Assembly: GCA_964638865.1 (NCBI GenBank)
Contig: CAZXBG010000047.1
Span: 1-23,951 of the forward strand
Source: UBA7236 sp964638865
GTDB lineage: Bacteria; Bacteroidota; Bacteroidia; Chitinophagales; BACL12
Reading direction: 5' to 3'
DNA: 23,951 bases
Part shown: positions 16,053 through 23,190 of the stretch, in pieces
Layout: each line of letters opens with the position of its first letter
Numbering within the stretch: position 1 is the first letter of the stretch
Program-made: the position numbers and the translations under genes
Notes under the pieces: generated by a model
Told to the model about the DNA's origin: nothing
The model's input: the letters and a program-made list of their open reading frames with translations, nothing else
Database searches by the model: none

Positions 16053-16515
16053 TTTTTTTTTCACGCAAAGTCGCAAAGCCGCAAAGTTTGTANNNNNNNN
16101 NNNNNNNNNNNNNNNNNNNNNNNNNNNNNNNNNNNNNNNNNNNNNNNNNNNNNNNNNNNNNNNNNNNNNNNNNNNNNNNNNNNNNNNNNNNNGGGGTAAA
16201 AACAATTCACAACAAATTTAATTTGTGTATTCCTTTGCGTCTTTGCGAGACATTATTTTTTTTCACGCAAAGTCGCAAAGCCGCAAAGTTTGTAGGGGTA
16301 AAAACAATTCACAACAAATTTAATTTGTGTATTCCTTTGCGTCTTTGCGTGACATTTTTTTTCTCGCAAAGGCGCAAAGCTGTAGTAAGTTTTTACAATA
16401 CGGATCTCATTTATTTTTTCTGGAAATGTTATTTTTAAATTACAATTTGCATTTTATTTTTCTTTGCGTCTTTGCGAGACATTTTTTTTCACGCAAAGGC
16501 GCCAAGTTTGTATGG
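16053..16515. repeat. Tandem array of TTTGCGTCTTTGCG palindromes with an unresolved copy number
   Basis: A unit of about 101 bases at 16193-16293 is followed by a second, diverging unit from 16294. The first 55 bases of the two are identical. Each contains CTTTGCGTCTTTGCG, a short AGACATT-T(8) spacer and the near-inverted CACGCAAAGTCGCAAAG, i.e. a long hairpin of about 15 bp. Further copies of the core are at 16060-16092, 16366-16380 and 16462-16512. A related inverted copy lies at 6743-6800. The array fills the space between the DCC-family gene and the cytochrome gene, both on the minus strand. This core is a common intergenic repeat in Bacteroidota as I recall it; no protein is encoded here. 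Confidence 0.85.
16093..16192. other. 100-N scaffold gap inside the tandem repeat
   Basis: Exactly 100 N. The base before the gap ends a repeat unit (GCAAAGTTTGTA) and the base after it begins the next (GGGGTAAAAAC), as at the ungapped junction 16293/16294. The right contig begins exactly 55 bases before the first difference between units 1 and 2. The gap therefore marks an unresolved number of repeat units and its length is meaningless. Confidence 0.9.
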
Positions 16516-16532
16516 GTAATTCATTTCCCCCA

Positions 16533-16937
16533 TCAATCCAAAAACCGCGACTTCAAACCCGGAGCAGGTATCATACAAGAATCTGTTTTGCCAAACCAGC
16601 GATATCGGTTTTTTGCAATTAAAGAATATACCCAGTTGCGAATAGGAGCAGGAACTAGCCAAAAAATTAATAATAATGGAAACGGAAAACGCAAATTTTT
16701 AGCTACAAGTAAAGCAGCGGATGATTTATGATAAAATTTAGATTCGTAATACAAAATTATAGAATCAGATTTTCTCTGAAATTGATGTTCCGATAAAAAT
16801 TGTTTTGTAAAATCCGATTGTAAAGAAGCAAAACGGAAAATTTTATTTTTATCGTTTCTAATAATTATCTGAACACTGTTGTTACATAAATTACAAACAC
16901 CATCAAAAAAGATAATAGGATTATTATCCTTCCTCAT
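16533..16937 (-). CDS. DCC-family (DUF393) thiol-disulfide oxidoreductase-like protein
   Basis: A 134-residue protein with the family signature near the N-terminus, IIFFDGVCNLCNN, giving the D-x-x-C-x-x-C motif at Asp12, Cys15 and Cys18. A second conserved part is the hydrophobic FPFPLLLIFWLVPAPIRNWV (about 83-102) followed by the YSLIAKNRYRWFGK end. DCC proteins are small thioredoxin-related proteins, usually annotated as thiol-disulfide oxidoreductases on the basis of the motif; substrates are not established. Its ATG overlaps the TGA of the rhodanese gene (ATGA at 16934-16937), so the two are very likely translationally coupled, which fits joint work on sulfur or thiol chemistry. Confidence 0.92.
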   Translation of the reverse strand: MRKDNNPIIFFDGVCNLCNNSVQIIIRNDKNKIFRFASLQSDFTKQFLSEHQFQRKSDSIILYYESKFYHKSSAALLVAKNLRFPFPLLLIFWLVPAPIRNWVYSLIAKNRYRWFGKTDSCMIPAPGLKSRFLD

Positions 16938-17239
16938 TTTCCGGGAAAATTAAGCTGCCAATCCACCATGCCGCCGATAAGGTTTCTTACATTGGTAAAT
17001 CCCGATTGCGTTAAAATTGCTTTGGCAGTATTACTTCTGAAACCTGCATGACAATGCACTATTATTTCGCGATCCTTGTCCTCATCAAAATCATACAATC
17101 GCTGAGAAATCATTCCAAGTGGAATATTTTCCGCACCAATATTAAATGCTGCATACTCGTGCGGTTCGCGAACATCAATTACAAATAATTCTTCACCTGC
17201 ATCCATCCGGGCCTTTAGTTCTTGTACAGTTATATCCAT
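16934..17239 (-). CDS. Single-domain rhodanese-like sulfurtransferase
   Basis: A 101-residue stand-alone rhodanese domain. Visible marks are the VIDVREPHEYAAFNIGAENI segment (20-39) and the active-site loop CHAGFRS with the persulfide-forming Cys63, of the usual seven-residue length that favours sulfur rather than phosphate chemistry. The C-terminal GFTNVRNLIGGMVDWQ is the typical closing helix. No signal peptide, so cytoplasmic. Such proteins carry sulfane sulfur between donors and acceptors. It starts 24 bases after the T9SS-protein gene stop and shares four bases with the next gene, so it sits in the distal part of the ddl-led operon. Confidence 0.93.
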   Translation of the reverse strand: MDITVQELKARMDAGEELFVIDVREPHEYAAFNIGAENIPLGMISQRLYDFDEDKDREIIVHCHAGFRSNTAKAILTQSGFTNVRNLIGGMVDWQLNFPGK

Positions 17240-17263
17240 TGTTATAATTGAGCTTGTCTGAAT

Positions 17264-19177
17264 TTAATTCTTCATGAATTTGGAATAATAAACCGCTCCC
17301 GTTTTAAAATCGTTCATTTGAAGTATATAAAACCCGGAAGGTAAATTTTGTATATTAATTTGTTTAGTATTATTGGTTGTATTTGAAACTAATCTTCCCG
17401 CCTGATCAAAAATGGAATATTCCAGTTCACTATCAATATCCATTTCAATATGGAGAATAGAGGATGCAGGGTTAGGATAAACATTTACAGCAGTGTTTTT
17501 CGCATTGTCATTAATTACCGGACTAAACAAAGAATAATTTCCACCCACCTGAGGGCGAATCATTACAGCACCCGGCAAACTCGACTTCTGCCAACTTCCT
17601 CCTACATTAAAATACACATTGTCGTGCGCATCGTTATTCGCATCAAAACCAACGTTTAAAAAATCGTCCTGACTTTGTAACCAACCAACATAAAATGCAC
17701 CATTCACCACAACAGGAGTGGGGTTACCTAAAAAGTCGACTAATTTGTAAACATAAAATCCATTTACACTATCTACATATTTTGGAGTGAGAAAATCATT
17801 TTGAAAAATAATATTTTCATCTGCCGAAGCAAGTGTGGTATCAATATTATCCCAAACAATAAGAGAAAAAAACAGGTTGCCGGCATTTCCATCCACATAA
17901 GCCCAATGAATATAAATTTCTTTTAAAGTATCGGGTTCGTTGGCGAAAAATTTGATTGCAAGTTTAGCACCTGTGCCTATAATTGCATATGCTTTTTCAG
18001 CAGTGCCATCATCGTATGCATAGTAATTATAAAATGCCTGTTCGTATAACATGGTGTCATTTCTTCTGTTAATATCACTCGCAGGATTTAAAATATATTT
18101 AAAATTAATCGTCATGCTATCTTCCTCATAATTAGGTGTAGTAGTGGGAATGCTAAAAGTTGGAAATGCATCCAACGCAACAGTAAAAGGATCCAGATTC
18201 ACAGAGATAGGAGTGGAAGGTGCAATAATTTCTTCACCCGTATATTTTTCATTCACCTGATATTGATACGACGTATTTACTATGGTATTAAAATTATTAT
18301 ACATAAAAACACCGTGTTCTAAAGCGAGTTCCGATACCTGGTGATCTTTAAATTGATTCCATGGCATTTGTCGGTAACGTTTTAAATACTTTTCCGGCTG
18401 ATATATAATTGCAACATCGCGAAATAAGGTATCATTAAAAGTTCTGTCCTCATCCAAAAAAACATAATCAATATTCCAATGATCATTATTTCCATTCACA
18501 CCTGCCCAGTTGCGGAAACGAAATTGAAATCCATCATAAAAATATTCATCGTCCACCGGCACCATTTGTAATTTAAATGATTGCGGAGAGTTGCCATTTG
18601 TATTTACAATATGCCAAATATGTTTCCATTCGCCAAGGATATTTTTAAATTCCAGTATTAACGAGTCATTTTCATTCGGAAAATCACCAAATCCTCCGGG
18701 TTGAAAATAAAAACTCAAATACACTGAATCCACCGGTGTCCCACCTAAATAAATAGGTTTAGAAGTGAGAAAATCTGCCATATCAAATGCAGAGGCTTCG
18801 TTATAGGGCCCTCCAAATTTATTTAATCCGTCTAAGGTAATTACACCATAAGTGGGAGGTAGGGTAGGATAGGTAAGATTTACATAAGCATTACTATCCA
18901 CCCAAAAAAGAGCTGATGGATAAACTGCTGAGGTATAATAATTAACCGTATCTCCGCAATTAATTGTGGTCTCATTAATAATGATATTTCTGTTTGAAAA
19001 ATCATCGAGAAAGGGAAGACATAAAGTATCTCTTGTTTCCACTATACTTCGGCTACCTGCAACCGGAATGCGTTTTTCGTTTAACGAGGTGTTATACTTT
19101 AAAGGATAAAGTGTTTCCTGCGAAAATGCAGCGGAGGTAATAATTATTAAAATGAAATTGAATAGACTTTTTTTCAT
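17264..19177 (-). CDS. Large secreted protein with T9SS type A sorting domain
   Basis: A 637-residue protein from the ATG at 19177, with signal peptide MKKSLFNFILIIITSAAFSQ. The frame is open up to 19228, but an earlier start would overlap the PASTA gene and displace the signal. The body is beta-rich with many YxxDDG, DNDxN-like and aromatic strands, with no enzyme motif that I recognise. The last ~75 residues are a T9SS type A sorting domain: NVYPNPASSILHIEMD, YSIFDQAGRLVSN, then the NLPSGFYILQM closing motif. The protein should pass the outer membrane through the Por machinery and be released or anchored at the surface. It follows the PASTA gene by 13 bases, so it is probably in the same transcript. 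Confidence 0.9.
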   Translation of the reverse strand: MKKSLFNFILIIITSAAFSQETLYPLKYNTSLNEKRIPVAGSRSIVETRDTLCLPFLDDFSNRNIIINETTINCGDTVNYYTSAVYPSALFWVDSNAYVNLTYPTLPPTYGVITLDGLNKFGGPYNEASAFDMADFLTSKPIYLGGTPVDSVYLSFYFQPGGFGDFPNENDSLILEFKNILGEWKHIWHIVNTNGNSPQSFKLQMVPVDDEYFYDGFQFRFRNWAGVNGNNDHWNIDYVFLDEDRTFNDTLFRDVAIIYQPEKYLKRYRQMPWNQFKDHQVSELALEHGVFMYNNFNTIVNTSYQYQVNEKYTGEEIIAPSTPISVNLDPFTVALDAFPTFSIPTTTPNYEEDSMTINFKYILNPASDINRRNDTMLYEQAFYNYYAYDDGTAEKAYAIIGTGAKLAIKFFANEPDTLKEIYIHWAYVDGNAGNLFFSLIVWDNIDTTLASADENIIFQNDFLTPKYVDSVNGFYVYKLVDFLGNPTPVVVNGAFYVGWLQSQDDFLNVGFDANNDAHDNVYFNVGGSWQKSSLPGAVMIRPQVGGNYSLFSPVINDNAKNTAVNVYPNPASSILHIEMDIDSELEYSIFDQAGRLVSNTTNNTKQINIQNLPSGFYILQMNDFKTGAVYYSKFMKN

Positions 19178-19190
19178 GAAAATATTTTTT

Positions 19191-20060
19191 TCAGGGTCTG
19201 AATTCCCCGTCATTCTCTGGTGGATCATCCGTATTTCCTGAAGGAATAATAAGATTTACATCTTCAGTTATCCAGATATCTACCATTGAACCCAAATTTA
19301 TTGTTTTTTCGTTTCCTGCCTCAGGATATTGTTTAAACACAAACGCATCTGTGGTATCGCTAATTGTACCGGAGGTAATAACCGTTCCTAAAGTAAGCTC
19401 TTTTAATTGAATAAGGTTCACTGCCTCAATATAGGTAAGTCCCGAAAGGTCCGGTATCGTAATCTTGGTATCGCCCAATCCATTTCCCAAAACCAGGTCA
19501 ATTTTAGAACCTTTATTAATTTGACTGCCCGGTGTAAGCGACTTGTTTTCACCGTGTAAACGCATATCCAGATAAACATCGCGGTATTCGAACGGTTTAT
19601 AAATAATATCTCCAACCTTTAAACCGTGGCTTTCCAAAATCTCACGCACACTAATATAACTGGTGCCCAATTCGAAACTTGGAATTTCCGTTTTTGGTGG
19701 TTGCCGCATATTTATGGTGACATAAATTTTACGACCGCTTTTAACCTTCGAAAAAGGGATTGGATCTTGCGAAATAATGGTCAATGGCCTTTCATCAGGG
19801 TCGTATGTGGAATCCATTACCGCATATTCCAGATCTAGATTATCCAGTTCCTGCATTACTTCCAGGGTAGTTTTGCCTTTCAGGTCAGGAACCGTCTGGC
19901 TTTCACCATGTCGGGAGTATTGCTGACCAATAAATAACAACAACCATAAAATAATTACAATGAGCACTAAAGCCGCGAATACATTCAGCCAAAATGTTTT
20001 GGTGATAAAGAACCGGAGGGTTCCGGTATTTTCGGTTGATTTCTTTTTAGAATTGCTCAT
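19191..20060 (-). CDS. Membrane-anchored protein with three PASTA domains
   Basis: A 289-residue protein: a short basic cytoplasmic tail with SKKKS, one transmembrane segment at about 27-47 (VFAALVLIVIILWLLLFIG), then three PASTA domains at about 55-118, 120-190 and 195-262. The third is the clearest, with IPDLSGLTYIEAVNLI and a VFKQYPEAGNEKTINLGSMV end. The tail after about 275 is acidic, proline-rich and low-complexity. PASTA domains bind peptidoglycan fragments or beta-lactams and are normally attached to kinases or penicillin-binding proteins. Here no kinase or transpeptidase domain is present, so it is a bare cell-wall sensor or scaffold. It follows ddl by 50 bases, an order I know from other Bacteroidota, consistent with a cell-wall role. 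Confidence 0.9.
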   Translation of the reverse strand: MSNSKKKSTENTGTLRFFITKTFWLNVFAALVLIVIILWLLLFIGQQYSRHGESQTVPDLKGKTTLEVMQELDNLDLEYAVMDSTYDPDERPLTIISQDPIPFSKVKSGRKIYVTINMRQPPKTEIPSFELGTSYISVREILESHGLKVGDIIYKPFEYRDVYLDMRLHGENKSLTPGSQINKGSKIDLVLGNGLGDTKITIPDLSGLTYIEAVNLIQLKELTLGTVITSGTISDTTDAFVFKQYPEAGNEKTINLGSMVDIWITEDVNLIIPSGNTDDPPENDGEFRP

Positions 20061-20071
20061 GCAGCGACCGG

Positions 20072-20079
20072 CAAATTTA
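20072..20079 (-). promoter_or_regulatory. -7 promoter element (TAAATTTG) before the PASTA gene
   Basis: The minus-strand TAAATTTG matches TAnnTTTG and ends 11 bases before the ATG at 20060, in the 50-base gap after ddl. Only a weak T-rich -33 region is present. It could give internal transcription of the PASTA-to-DCC genes apart from ddl. Confidence 0.4.
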
Positions 20080-20110
20080 GTGGGAATAGTTGAGTAAATG
20101 CAGCTGGAGT

Positions 20111-21094
20111 TTACCCTGCCTTTGCTTCCTCCAATAAACGCCCGAAAAATTCTTTTAGTGTAAGTCCGGAAGCTGCTGCCATTTTAGGCACTATACTCGC
20201 TTCACTCAATCCCGGAACGGTGTTCACTTCTAAAAAATAAGGTTTGCCCTCATCTATTATATAATCGATGCGCACAACACCTTTGCACCCCAATTTTGTG
20301 TAAATAGCGGTAGAATATTGCTCAACAAGTATTTTTTCTGTTTCGGGAATTCGGGCAGGAATAATTTCATCACTTTCGCCAGAGGTATATTTTGCCGTAT
20401 AATCAAAAAATTCGTGTTTATCGGTTAAAATTTCACAAATTGGCAACACAATTATCTCCCCTTTGTATTGATAAACGCCACAGGTAACCTCTTTTCCAAT
20501 AATGCCTTGTTCTACTAATACCTCCTTGTCAAATTTCAAAGCATCTTTAATGGCACCCTCTAATTGCGCAAAATCCTTAATTTTTGAAATACCATAACTC
20601 GAACCATTATTGTTCGGCTTAACAAAAATGGGCAATTTCAAACTTTTAGGAATCTCTCCAAGCGCTGTATTTATAGCTATTTTATCGTTTTGCACCAAAT
20701 ATCCGGGGGCTTTTAAAACAGTGTCTCCTAAAACCGTTTTGGTCCAGGTTTTATTAAAAGTTAATGCGGAAGTTGCCACACCACAATTGGTATAAGGTAT
20801 TTTCATCATGTCGAAATACCCCTGAATTTTACCATCTTCTCCCGGAGATCCATGAATTGCATTAAAAACCAGGTCGAATTTAATTTTATTTCCCTCCTGC
20901 AAAAAACTAAAATCACGCATATCCACCATAATGTTTTCCGGAGAAACAAAGCAACCGTTTTCTTCCACAATAATTTTAAATACATTGTATAACTGTTGGT
21001 CAATATTTTTTTCCACAACAGCACCACTTCCCATCGAAATATTTTTTTCCGCAGTAAAACCACCGCATATCACAGCTACATTCTTTTTTTGCAT
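20111..21094 (-). CDS. ddl: D-alanine--D-alanine ligase
   Basis: A 327-residue ATP-grasp enzyme that joins two D-alanines for the peptidoglycan stem peptide. Seen: the N-terminal ICGGFTAEKNISMGSG (glycine loop and first D-Ala site), HGSPGEDGKIQGYF (about 80-93), the ATP-grasp segment PIFVKPNNNGSSYGISK, the lid and omega-loop region FFDYTAKYTSG, and the metal/second-substrate block FLEVNTVPGLSEASIVPKM near residues 288-306. All usual catalytic positions appear intact. The Y-x-A-K-Y in the omega loop fits a D-Ala-D-Ala rather than a D-Ala-D-Lac enzyme. Cytoplasmic. First gene of a five-gene minus-strand run. The upstream 180 bases show no strong promoter, only a one-base-short TTATTTTG. Confidence 0.97.
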   Translation of the reverse strand: MQKKNVAVICGGFTAEKNISMGSGAVVEKNIDQQLYNVFKIIVEENGCFVSPENIMVDMRDFSFLQEGNKIKFDLVFNAIHGSPGEDGKIQGYFDMMKIPYTNCGVATSALTFNKTWTKTVLGDTVLKAPGYLVQNDKIAINTALGEIPKSLKLPIFVKPNNNGSSYGISKIKDFAQLEGAIKDALKFDKEVLVEQGIIGKEVTCGVYQYKGEIIVLPICEILTDKHEFFDYTAKYTSGESDEIIPARIPETEKILVEQYSTAIYTKLGCKGVVRIDYIIDEGKPYFLEVNTVPGLSEASIVPKMAAASGLTLKEFFGRLLEEAKAG

Positions 21095-21277
21095 GGTAGA
21101 AATTTAAAGCAAAATAACGGAAAATCAAATTTGCAGCGTATTTTATTTTTGAACATTTTAGACCGCAAGTTTCATCGCAATAAAAGGTTGACGCCAAAAT
21201 GTTAACCCATTACTATGAATAAAAAAATAAGAGGTTTATTTAAGCCAAATGATTCACGAGATTTTCTATTCAGGGTA

Positions 21278-21336
21278 AGTCCAATTAATGCTATAGTTCA
21301 TTTCGTTTCACTCATCACCATAGCCTAAATTGGACT
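21278..21336. repeat. 59-base imperfect inverted repeat
   Basis: AGTCCAATT (21278-21286) pairs with AATTGGACT (21328-21336). After a 3x3 internal loop, GCTAT (21290-21294) pairs with ATAGC (21320-21324), leaving a 25-base loop. It adjoins the ferredoxin terminator and lies about 180 bases upstream of ddl. It could be a small palindromic element or a structured leader. Confidence 0.6.
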
Positions 21337-21369
21337 AAAAAAAGCGCCACCGTTAACCGATGACGCTTT
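21337..21369 (-). terminator. Intrinsic terminator of the ferredoxin gene
   Basis: On the minus strand, AAAGCGTCA (21361-21369) pairs with TGGCGCTTT (21341-21349) through nine pairs including one G-T, and the right arm runs into seven T (complement of 21337-21343). It starts about 20 bases after the ferredoxin stop and separates it from ddl. Confidence 0.85.
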
Positions 21370-21388
21370 GTAATACTATTCTGAATAT

Positions 21389-21736
21389 TCAAATATGCAT
21401 TTTAGCCTTCTTTGCCAGCAATTGCTCTTCCGTTTCCACATGGTCAGGATCCGGCAAACAGCAATCAACAGGACAAACGGCAGCGCACTGAGGTTCTTCG
21501 TGAAAACCCTGACATTCGGTGCATTTTTCAGGAACAATAAAATAGACATCATCCGAGATCGGTACATTCTTCTTATCAGCATCCATCGTGCTGCCATCCA
21601 ACATCGTAACGGAGCCCTTCACGGTAGTTCCGTCGGCAAAAGCCCATTCCACTCCACCTTCATATATTGCGTTATTCGGACATTCGGGCTCACAAGCTCC
21701 GCAATTGATGCAATCCGAGGTAATTATAATTGCCAT
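21389..21736 (-). CDS. 2[4Fe-4S] ferredoxin, Alvin (Chromatium) type
   Basis: A 115-residue low-potential electron carrier. Cluster motif one is CINCGACEPECP (Cys9, 12, 15, 19). Cluster motif two starts CTEC and has an eight-residue insertion before CAAVCPVDC. That spacing, CxxC-x8-CxxxC, is typical of Alvin-type ferredoxins with an unusually negative cluster. A stretch of about 50 residues lies between the motifs (VEWAFADGTTVKG and after), longer than in clostridial ferredoxins but usual in the Bacteroidota family as I know it. All eight cysteines are present. It has its own promoter and terminator and is divergent from the acyl-CoA reductase gene, a neighbour arrangement common in the phylum. 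Whether it donates electrons to that enzyme is not shown. Confidence 0.95.
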   Translation of the reverse strand: MAIIITSDCINCGACEPECPNNAIYEGGVEWAFADGTTVKGSVTMLDGSTMDADKKNVPISDDVYFIVPEKCTECQGFHEEPQCAAVCPVDCCLPDPDHVETEEQLLAKKAKMHI

Positions 21737-21764
21737 AGTTAGTCTTCTTTTAATTTTGTGCGCT

Positions 21765-21796
21765 CAAATATAGACGCAGTAAGCCGATATTTCAAA
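21765..21796 (-). promoter_or_regulatory. Near-consensus Bacteroidota promoter of the ferredoxin gene
   Basis: On the minus strand, TTTG (21793-21796) and TATATTTG (21765-21772), with 20 bases between TTTG's last base and the -7 box. Both halves fit the -33/-7 consensus. The -7 box ends 28 bases before the ATG at 21736, and an AAAAGAAGA stretch lies in the leader. Confidence 0.8.
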
Positions 21797-21907
21797 GCAA
21801 CGAATAAAGTTAAGGGAATATTTATAATTTGTCTAAATAAGAAAACAAAAGTGCAGTATACATTCGTATTCTCCTAAATAGCCAATTAGTAATTGTAAAA
21901 GCTACAG

Positions 21908-21915
21908 TACCTTTG
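21908..21915 (+). promoter_or_regulatory. Possible -7 element (TACCTTTG) for the acyl-CoA reductase gene
   Basis: TACCTTTG matches TAnnTTTG but lies 153 bases before the ATG at 22069 and has no well-spaced TTG. If used, the structured element at 21937-22035 would be in the mRNA leader. Confidence 0.3.
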
Positions 21916-21936
21916 TGGCCGCCTTTTTAAAATTTT

Positions 21937-22035
21937 GAGGGCGTGTCCCCCGATAACCATCGGGGGTCGGGCTATCCGCTGCAACTCCTCGCCTCCTTAG
22001 GTCGGCTGTGGGGTTTCCGCTACTATCCCTCACGC
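21937..22035. repeat. GC-rich structured intergenic element before acyl-CoA reductase
   Basis: A 99-base island far richer in GC than its surroundings. It holds a perfect 8-bp hairpin CCCCCGAT-aacc-ATCGGGGG (21947-21966), an outer pairing GCGTG (21941-21945) with CACGC (22031-22035), and the partial direct repeat CTATCCGCT / TTCCGCTACTATCCC. From memory, elements of the form GGGCGT..GGGGTCGGGCTATCCGCT..TTCCGCT..CTATCCCT.ACGC occur many times in Bacteroidota genomes, so this is probably a dispersed repeat rather than a gene-specific riboswitch. Confidence 0.7.
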
Positions 22036-22068
22036 AATCTCAGCAAATAAATTATCTAAATATTGAAA

Positions 22069-23067
22069 ATGAATCTGTCAAAAAAAATTAATGGTTTTTC
22101 TCAGGTCGGCGATCTGCTCCACCCCGAAAATGAGTCGCTCTCCGAAATTTTTGCAAAAACCGAAATGTTTAACCCCTGGTTCACAAGAATGCACTGCGAA
22201 TTAATGGCTAAAAATTTCAGGGAACAATTTTTTAATGCAGAAAAACTCACGCAGTGGACAAATAAATATCAAATCAACAACAACGATAATAAAACCATAG
22301 CACTCGTATTGGCCGGCAACGTCCCCTTTGTGGGAATGCACGATATTTTAAGTGTTGTTATGAGTGGAAACAAGGCACAGGTTAAACTCAGCTCAAAAGA
22401 TACCTTCTTTTTCCCCTGGTTACACAAACAATTAATTAAAGTAGAACCTGATTTTATAAATAAAATATCCTTTGTAGAAAGGCTCGAAAATTTTGATGCG
22501 GTAATTGCAACAGGAAGCAATAATTCGGCTCGGTATTTTAATTATTATTTCGGAAAATATCCAAATATCATTCGCAGAAACAGAACTTCAGTTGCCATAA
22601 TTACCGGAAATGAAAGCGACGAAGAAATTCTCGAACTCGGAAAAGATGTTTTTTATTATTACGGTCTCGGTTGCCGCAATGTTAGCAAAATATTTATCCC
22701 CGAATTATACGATCTCGAAAAATTATTCCGCATCTGGGATAATTTCCGTTATATCGCCGACAACACAAAATACAATAATAATTATGACTACAATCGCGCC
22801 CTATTATTGTTAAACCAAACCCCACATCTCACAAACGATTTTTTTATGATACGCGAAACGGAAGATCTGTTTTCTCCCATTTCCGTTTTATTCTGTGAGC
22901 GATATATAAATGACGAAACCCTCGCTTTAAAAATAAATACCATCGGTTCCGATCTTCAATGTGTAGCATCCAATAAAGATGGCAATACTCCCTTAGGAAA
23001 AACACAGTTCCCGGAGTTATGGGATTATGCGGATAATGTGGATACGATGAAGTTTCTTACTGCATGA
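22069..23067 (+). CDS. LuxC-like acyl-CoA reductase
   Basis: A 332-residue protein from the ATG at 22069. A TTG at 22063 would add two residues, and I prefer ATG. It resembles the LuxC/acyl-CoA reductase family, which reduces acyl thioesters to aldehydes with NAD(P)H through a cysteine thioester. Marks are the LVLAGNVPFVGMHD nucleotide-site segment (about 79-92), NRTSVAIITGNESDEE (171-186), and YYYGLGCRNVSKIFIP (196-211) with the probable nucleophile Cys202. The C-terminal FGIG-like cap of aldehyde dehydrogenases is replaced by short family-type TPLGKTQFPELWDYAD. No luxE, luxD or luciferase gene is present, so light production is not implied. Its natural substrate is unknown. A 99-base structured element lies just upstream. 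Confidence 0.9.
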   Translation: MNLSKKINGFSQVGDLLHPENESLSEIFAKTEMFNPWFTRMHCELMAKNFREQFFNAEKLTQWTNKYQINNNDNKTIALVLAGNVPFVGMHDILSVVMSGNKAQVKLSSKDTFFFPWLHKQLIKVEPDFINKISFVERLENFDAVIATGSNNSARYFNYYFGKYPNIIRRNRTSVAIITGNESDEEILELGKDVFYYYGLGCRNVSKIFIPELYDLEKLFRIWDNFRYIADNTKYNNNYDYNRALLLLNQTPHLTNDFFMIRETEDLFSPISVLFCERYINDETLALKINTIGSDLQCVASNKDGNTPLGKTQFPELWDYADNVDTMKFLTA

Positions 23068-23086
23068 ACAAACAGCCCAAAACGAT

Positions 23087-23122
23087 ACCTCGGCCTACCA
23101 GGTTTTTTTTAACCTGTGAGGT
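23087..23122. repeat. Imperfect palindrome ACCTC..CAGGTT/AACCTG.GAGGT
   Basis: CAGGTT (23099-23104) and AACCTG (23111-23116) enclose a T-rich loop. The outer ACCTC (23087-23091) pairs with GAGGT (23118-23122), leaving GGCCTAC unpaired on one side. It follows the acyl-CoA reductase stop by 19 bases. There is no trailing T-run, so it is a palindromic intergenic repeat rather than a clear terminator. Similar ACCTCACAGGTT palindromes are common in the phylum as I recall. Confidence 0.55.
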
Positions 23123-23190
23123 CTGGCTCGGGTGAACATTAGGGATACAATTGAAATATATTTATGAATATGACTTTGCAAATAATAAAA

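Noticed and set aside
16053..16515. CRISPR array or coding repeats
   Set aside because: The whole ~101-base unit repeats including its AT-rich part, so there are no unique spacers. Frames across it are low-complexity products of the repeat and the N run.
21215..21328. 37-residue small protein
   Set aside because: It has an ATG start, but no promoter or RBS, an overlap with an inverted repeat and no recognisable family. Too weak to list as a gene.
21389..21742. Plus-strand frame opposite the ferredoxin gene
   Set aside because: It is the antisense shadow of a ferredoxin with all eight cluster cysteines, its own promoter and its own terminator.
22069..23067. Bioluminescence (lux) operon
   Set aside because: Only a LuxC-like gene is present. 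LuxC homologues are widespread in non-luminous Bacteroidota.
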